A stretch of DNA of 10,834 nucleotides from an uncultured Prochlorococcus sp. (GTDB lineage Bacteria; Cyanobacteriota; Cyanobacteriia; PCC-6307; Cyanobiaceae), in contig CACGIB010000021.1 in assembly GCA_902573045.1 (NCBI GenBank), positions 1 through 10,834 of the forward strand, in the 5' to 3' direction. The notes under the pieces were generated by a model. It ran no database searches, was not told the DNA's origin, and saw nothing but the letters and a program-made list of their open reading frames with translations. Positions 7,465 through 10,834 of this stretch are shown here, one piece after another (position 1 is the stretch's first letter; every line of letters starts with the position of its first letter). Both the position numbers and the translations under genes were made by a program.

Positions 7465-8106
7465 TTGATAAAATTTACTGTAATTTTATTATATTTAATT
7501 TTAATTTTTTTAATATCAATAGTTTTTAAAAAATATAATGAAGATAGCAGAGAAATCGTAAGAAAAATTATACATATTGGGGTAGGACCTTTAATACCAA
7601 TTGCTCAATTTTTAAAAATTAATCAAAGCTCTGCTCTAATTTTTACAGGAGTTGTTTCATTAATGGTTTTCATCAATTACACCTATAAATTATTTCCAAC
7701 AATTGAGGATGTTGAAAGAAAGAGTTATGGAACATTATTTTATTGTCTAAGTTTATTTATTTTGATTTATCTTTACTGGGATAAAGATCCATTTGCATTA
7801 ATAAGTGGGTTTTTCATAATGACGTTTGGTGATGGATTAGCTGGATTAATCGGAAAAAGCTTTAATTCAAAAAGTTGGATTCTTTTTAAACAAAAAAAAT
7901 CTTTACTTGGAACTATGACAATGTTTTTAACAAGTTTGATAGTAGTCTGCTCAATAGGATATGCACAGCAAAATAGTTTAAGTTTAAATTATTTTACAAT
8001 AGCTTTTTTTGCAACTTTGCTCGAACAATTTAGTATTCTAGGAATAGATAATTTCATTGTTCCAATCTCTTCAGCATTATTTTTTAATTTTTTAATAACT
8101 AGCTAA
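7465..8106 (+). CDS. Phytol kinase / dolichol kinase family membrane protein (VTE5-like)
   Basis: This is a 213-residue, very hydrophobic protein with about six or seven membrane helices. Family signatures are RKIIHIG (33-39), TFGDGLAGLIGK (120-131) with its Asp-Gly pair, KKSLLGT (144-150) and the late LLEQFSILGIDNF segment. This pattern belongs to the CTP-dependent polyprenol kinase group that includes plant VTE5 and cyanobacterial phytol kinase, yeast Sec59 and Dgk1. In a cyanobacterium the likely job is phosphorylating phytol released from chlorophyll, for reuse in tocopherol or chlorophyll; dolichol or diacylglycerol kinase activity cannot be excluded. The start is TTG at 7465: the first in-frame ATG (7663, M67) would delete the first helices and the RKIIHIG motif. 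No Shine-Dalgarno is present, and the start is 5 nt after the sigma-factor stop, so coupled translation in one operon is likely. The 3' end overlaps the DAHP synthase gene by 8 nt. Confidence 0.78.
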   Translation: MIKFTVILLYLILIFLISIVFKKYNEDSREIVRKIIHIGVGPLIPIAQFLKINQSSALIFTGVVSLMVFINYTYKLFPTIEDVERKSYGTLFYCLSLFILIYLYWDKDPFALISGFFIMTFGDGLAGLIGKSFNSKSWILFKQKKSLLGTMTMFLTSLIVVCSIGYAQQNSLSLNYFTIAFFATLLEQFSILGIDNFIVPISSALFFNFLITS

Positions 8107-9166
8107 GTGAATCGTATAAAATAGCGATTAATTTTTTTGTTGTTTCTATATCTATACATGCATCTGTAATGCTTCTGCCAAACTGGAGATCTTCTTTTTT
8201 TAAAAGTTTTTGATTTCCTTCCTTCAAATGACTTTCAAGCATAACTCCTAAAATATTTTTTTCACCATTACTAATTTGAGAAGCTACATTTTTTAGCACT
8301 TCTGACTGTTTTCGGAAATCTTTATTGGAATTTCCATGACTACAATCAATCATCACTTTATGGGGAAGATTACACTGCCTCAATTCTGCTGAAATTCTTT
8401 GTACATGATCACTTTCAAAATTTGGGCCTTTTGAACCGCCCCTTAAAACTATATGTCCATCTGGATTTCCTGTAGTATTAACTATAGAAGCCATTCCATT
8501 TTCATTTACACCTAAGAAGTGATGGGATTTTGAAGCTGACTGCATTGCATTAATTGCAGTAGTAAAAGAACCATCCGTTCCATTTTTAAAGCCTATAGGC
8601 ATTGATAATCCTGATGCCATTTCTCTATGAGTTTGACTTTCTGTGGTTCGCGCACCTATGGCTGTCCAACTTATTAAATCGGCAATGTATTGAGGAACAA
8701 TTGGATCTAGTAATTCTGTAGCAGAAGGTATGCCTCGAGTTGCTAAATATGAAAGCAAACTTCTTGCCCTTCTTAAACCAGTATTAATATCATAAGAATC
8801 ATCTAGATGAGGATCATTTATCAATCCCTTCCAACCAATAGTTGTTCTTGGTTTTTCAAAATATACTCTCATAATAATTTCTAATTTATCGTTATACATT
8901 TCTCGGAATTTTTGAATATATTTTGAATATTCCTTTGCCGCCTCAAGATCATGAATTGAACATGGACCCACAATGACTAAAAGCTTCTGATCATTATGAT
9001 GCAAAATATTTTGTATCGATCTTCTTGTTTTAGATACTGTATTAGCAGAGTCGTGATCTAAAGGTATATCATTATGTAATCTGCTTGGAGGTATTAATGG
9101 ACGTGTTTCAAGAACATGTAAATCTGATGTCTTTTCTAAAGCTGAATTATTTGATGATGTCGTCAT
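8099..9166 (-). CDS. aroG: 3-deoxy-7-phosphoheptulonate (DAHP) synthase, class I AroFGH type
   Basis: This enzyme condenses phosphoenolpyruvate with erythrose 4-phosphate to DAHP, the committed step of the shikimate pathway. Its 355 residues closely follow E. coli AroG/F/H (about 350-356). Visible motifs: VGPCSIHD (66-73), MRVYFEKPRTTIGWKGLINDP (about 99-119), GARTTESQTHRE (171-182), IGFKNGTDG (191-199), VLRGG and DCSHGNS (274-280). The four metal ligands map to C69, H277, E311 and D336. The N-terminal arm (about 15-60, ETRPLIPPSRL then ANTVSKTRRSIQ) matches the segment that forms the feedback site in AroG, so allosteric inhibition by an aromatic amino acid is probable, though which one cannot be read; aroG is used as a generic symbol. 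ATG 9166 is the only plausible start, with an in-frame TAA just upstream and no Shine-Dalgarno. It is divergent from acnB. Confidence 0.95.
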   Translation of the reverse strand: MTTSSNNSALEKTSDLHVLETRPLIPPSRLHNDIPLDHDSANTVSKTRRSIQNILHHNDQKLLVIVGPCSIHDLEAAKEYSKYIQKFREMYNDKLEIIMRVYFEKPRTTIGWKGLINDPHLDDSYDINTGLRRARSLLSYLATRGIPSATELLDPIVPQYIADLISWTAIGARTTESQTHREMASGLSMPIGFKNGTDGSFTTAINAMQSASKSHHFLGVNENGMASIVNTTGNPDGHIVLRGGSKGPNFESDHVQRISAELRQCNLPHKVMIDCSHGNSNKDFRKQSEVLKNVASQISNGEKNILGVMLESHLKEGNQKLLKKEDLQFGRSITDACIDIETTKKLIAILYDSLS

Positions 9167-9263
9167 TGATTAATTAAGAAGTTTGAATATTTAAAAAAGC
9201 ATTTATGAATACTCTCCTTTTCAATATTAAAAATAACAATAGATTAGGCATTAAACCTTACTA
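9167..9263. promoter_or_regulatory. 97-nt divergent promoter region between DAHP synthase and acnB
   Basis: The start codons of the two genes point away from each other, so both promoters should lie here. For acnB a candidate pair is TTTATG (9202-9207) and TATTAA (9225-9230) with a 17-nt spacer; this is weak. For the DAHP synthase I see no clear promoter. On the minus strand GGAGAG (9217-9212) precedes an ATG at 9202 that reads only three codons before a stop. No NtcA-type GTA-N8-TAC palindrome is present. Position is firm evidence; the individual elements are tentative. Confidence 0.45.
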
Positions 9264-10834
9264 ATGAAGAATTTGGAAACATTGCTAAAAGATTATGCAG
9301 ATCATGTAGCTGAAAGAGCTGCCAAAGGTATACCACCTTTACCTTTAAATGCTGAACAAACAAATTGTATTACAAAATTATTAGAACAAGATAGTACTTA
9401 CGATTCATCTTATTTGCTTGATTTACTAATCAATAGAGTACCCCCAGGAGTTGATGAGGCTGCTTATGTAAAAGCAAGCTGGCTTACGGCTATTGTTAAT
9501 TCCGAAAAATATTGCAAATCAATTAATCCCGAAAAAGCAATTGAAATACTAGGAACAATGATAGGCGGATACAATGTAAATTCTTTGGTTGAAATCCTTA
9601 AAGGAGAAAATAGTTTACTCGCAAAAAAAGCGGCAGAAGTTTTAAAAAATATTATTCTTGTTTACGACTCGGCTAATGAAATTTATGAATTATCTCACAG
9701 TAATATTTATGCAAAAGAAGTTGTAAATAGTTGGGCAAATGCAGAATGGTTCAAAAATAAAAAAGTTCTGGAGAAAGAGATTACTTGTTTAGTATTTAAA
9801 GTTGACGGTGAGACAAACACAGACGACTTATCTCCAGCTGTACACGCAACAACACGCCCGGATATTCCAATGCATGCATTAGCTATGTTGGAATTTAAAA
9901 AACCTGATGGACTAAAGATTCTTGATAATTTAAAAAAACAAAATTTACCAATAGCTTATGTTGGAGATGTTGTTGGAACAGGGAGTTCTAGAAAATCTGC
10001 TATTAATTCACTCATTTGGCATATAGGAGAAGATATCGCTTTTGTTCCCAACAAAAAAACAGGTGGAATAATAATTGGCAGCAAAATAGCCCCAATTTTC
10101 TTCAATACTGCACAAGATTCAGGAGCTTTACCTATAGAAGCTGATGTATCTCAAATGAAAACAGGAGATGTTATTAAAATATATCCTTATAAAGGCATTA
10201 TTAAAAAAATTGAAAAAGATTCAAATTCTGAAGAATTAATAAGCAAATTCGAGTTGTATCCATCAACTCTTACTGATGAAATTCAAGCTGGAGGAAGAAT
10301 AAATCTTATGATTGGAAGATCTCTTACGGACAAAATTAGAAACAAATTAGATTATCAACCAAGTGAAATATTTACTAGACCACAAAATCCAACCGAAAGT
10401 AATGCCGGCTTTACTCAAGCTCAAAAAATAGTGGGCAAAGCATGCGGTTTAGAGGGAGTAAGGCCAGGAATGACCTGTGAGCCAATTATGACCACAGTTG
10501 GTAGTCAAGATACTACTGGGCCAATGACTAGAGATGAATTAAAAGAACTAGCTTGTTTAGGATTTACTGCAGATTTAGTGATGCAAAGTTTTTGTCATAC
10601 AGCTGCGTATCCTAAACCAGTAGATCTAGTTACCCATAAAGAATTACCTGATTTTATATCTCAAAGAGGTGGAGTAGCTCTTAAGCCTGGAGACGGCATA
10701 ATTCATAGCTGGCTTAATAGAATGCTTCTCCCAGATACTGTTGGCACTGGCGGAGATAGTCATACTAGATTTCCTCTTGGCATTTCATTTCCTGGAGGCT
10801 CGGGCATTGTTGCCTTTGCCGCTGCAATAGGATC
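9264..10834 (+). CDS. acnB: Bifunctional aconitate hydratase 2 / 2-methylisocitrate dehydratase (AcnB), 3' end cut by window
   Basis: AcnB isomerises citrate to isocitrate through an iron-sulfur cluster. In cyanobacteria this feeds isocitrate dehydrogenase and 2-oxoglutarate, the acceptor for ammonium assimilation. The window holds the first 523 residues of a protein usually about 850-870 long. Order as in AcnB, not AcnA: an N-terminal HEAT-like helical domain (about 1-155), the swivel domain with GETNTDDLSPA (182-192), RPDIPMHALAM and GTGSSRKSAINS (238-249), then the start of the catalytic domain with NAGFTQAQKIVGKACGL, VGSQDTTGPMTRDEL (412-426) and GTGGDSHTRFPLG (494-506). The three cluster cysteines of AcnB lie further on and cannot be checked here. 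The reading frame is intact to the window end. ATG 9264 has no Shine-Dalgarno, and the protein begins MKNLETLLKDYADHVAERAAKG, as is usual for the family. Confidence 0.95.
   Translation, partial: MKNLETLLKDYADHVAERAAKGIPPLPLNAEQTNCITKLLEQDSTYDSSYLLDLLINRVPPGVDEAAYVKASWLTAIVNSEKYCKSINPEKAIEILGTMIGGYNVNSLVEILKGENSLLAKKAAEVLKNIILVYDSANEIYELSHSNIYAKEVVNSWANAEWFKNKKVLEKEITCLVFKVDGETNTDDLSPAVHATTRPDIPMHALAMLEFKKPDGLKILDNLKKQNLPIAYVGDVVGTGSSRKSAINSLIWHIGEDIAFVPNKKTGGIIIGSKIAPIFFNTAQDSGALPIEADVSQMKTGDVIKIYPYKGIIKKIEKDSNSEELISKFELYPSTLTDEIQAGGRINLMIGRSLTDKIRNKLDYQPSEIFTRPQNPTESNAGFTQAQKIVGKACGLEGVRPGMTCEPIMTTVGSQDTTGPMTRDELKELACLGFTADLVMQSFCHTAAYPKPVDLVTHKELPDFISQRGGVALKPGDGIIHSWLNRMLLPDTVGTGGDSHTRFPLGISFPGGSGIVAFAAAIG

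Noticed and set aside
9181..9240. Loose A/T repeats (TTTGAATATTTAAA and TTTTCAATATTAAAA) as an operator
   Set aside because: The match is imperfect and of a kind expected by chance in sequence this A/T-rich; no known binding-site consensus fits.
1..10834. Mobile elements, CRISPR arrays, tRNA/rRNA genes, phage genes or a new defence system
   Set aside because: All long frames are recognisable housekeeping or regulatory families with uniform base composition; no terminal repeats, spaced direct repeats, cloverleaf-like segments or integrase/transposase motifs were seen.

Overview
This AT-rich window (roughly 30% GC by eye) looks like chromosomal core sequence from a marine picocyanobacterium, most likely a high-light Prochlorococcus. 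The clues are very tight gene packing, heavy A/T bias with Asn/Lys/Ile-rich proteins, mostly absent Shine-Dalgarno sites, a cyanobacterial group 2 sigma factor, a VTE5-type phytol kinase, a single-domain uroporphyrinogen methyltransferase and an AcnB-type aconitase. The lineage is an inference from sequence character; no database was searched.

Layout. 1-2051 (+): the 3' part of pabB overlaps pabC by ATGA, giving a p-aminobenzoate (folate) module. 2024-2839 (-): cobA, converging on pabC with a 28-nt tail-to-tail overlap. 2870-6231 (+): an MFS efflux-type transporter joined by another ATGA overlap to polyphosphate kinase ppk; the start codons of cobA and the transporter are only 30 nt apart. 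6232-6439: the only long non-coding stretch (208 nt, extremely AT-rich). It leads into 6440-8106 (+): a group 2 sigma-70 factor with the one strong Shine-Dalgarno in the window, followed after 5 nt by a membrane phytol/dolichol-kinase-family protein with a TTG start. 8099-9166 (-): a class I DAHP synthase, overlapping the kinase tail to tail by 8 nt. 9167-9263: a 97-nt divergent spacer. 9264-10834 (+): the first 523 residues of acnB, running off the window.

Metabolic themes. DAHP synthase opens the shikimate pathway, and PabB/PabC draw chorismate into folate. CobA supplies precorrin-2 for corrinoids and siroheme. AcnB feeds isocitrate and hence 2-oxoglutarate supply. Ppk stores phosphate. The sigma factor and phytol kinase form a probable regulatory/pigment-recycling pair. 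All ten genes except the two cut by the window edges look full length, with catalytic residues in place where the family has well-known ones.

I found no mobile element, CRISPR array, tRNA, rRNA, prophage or plausible undescribed system. The points worth a second look concern gene junctions, leaders and starts, and are modest.
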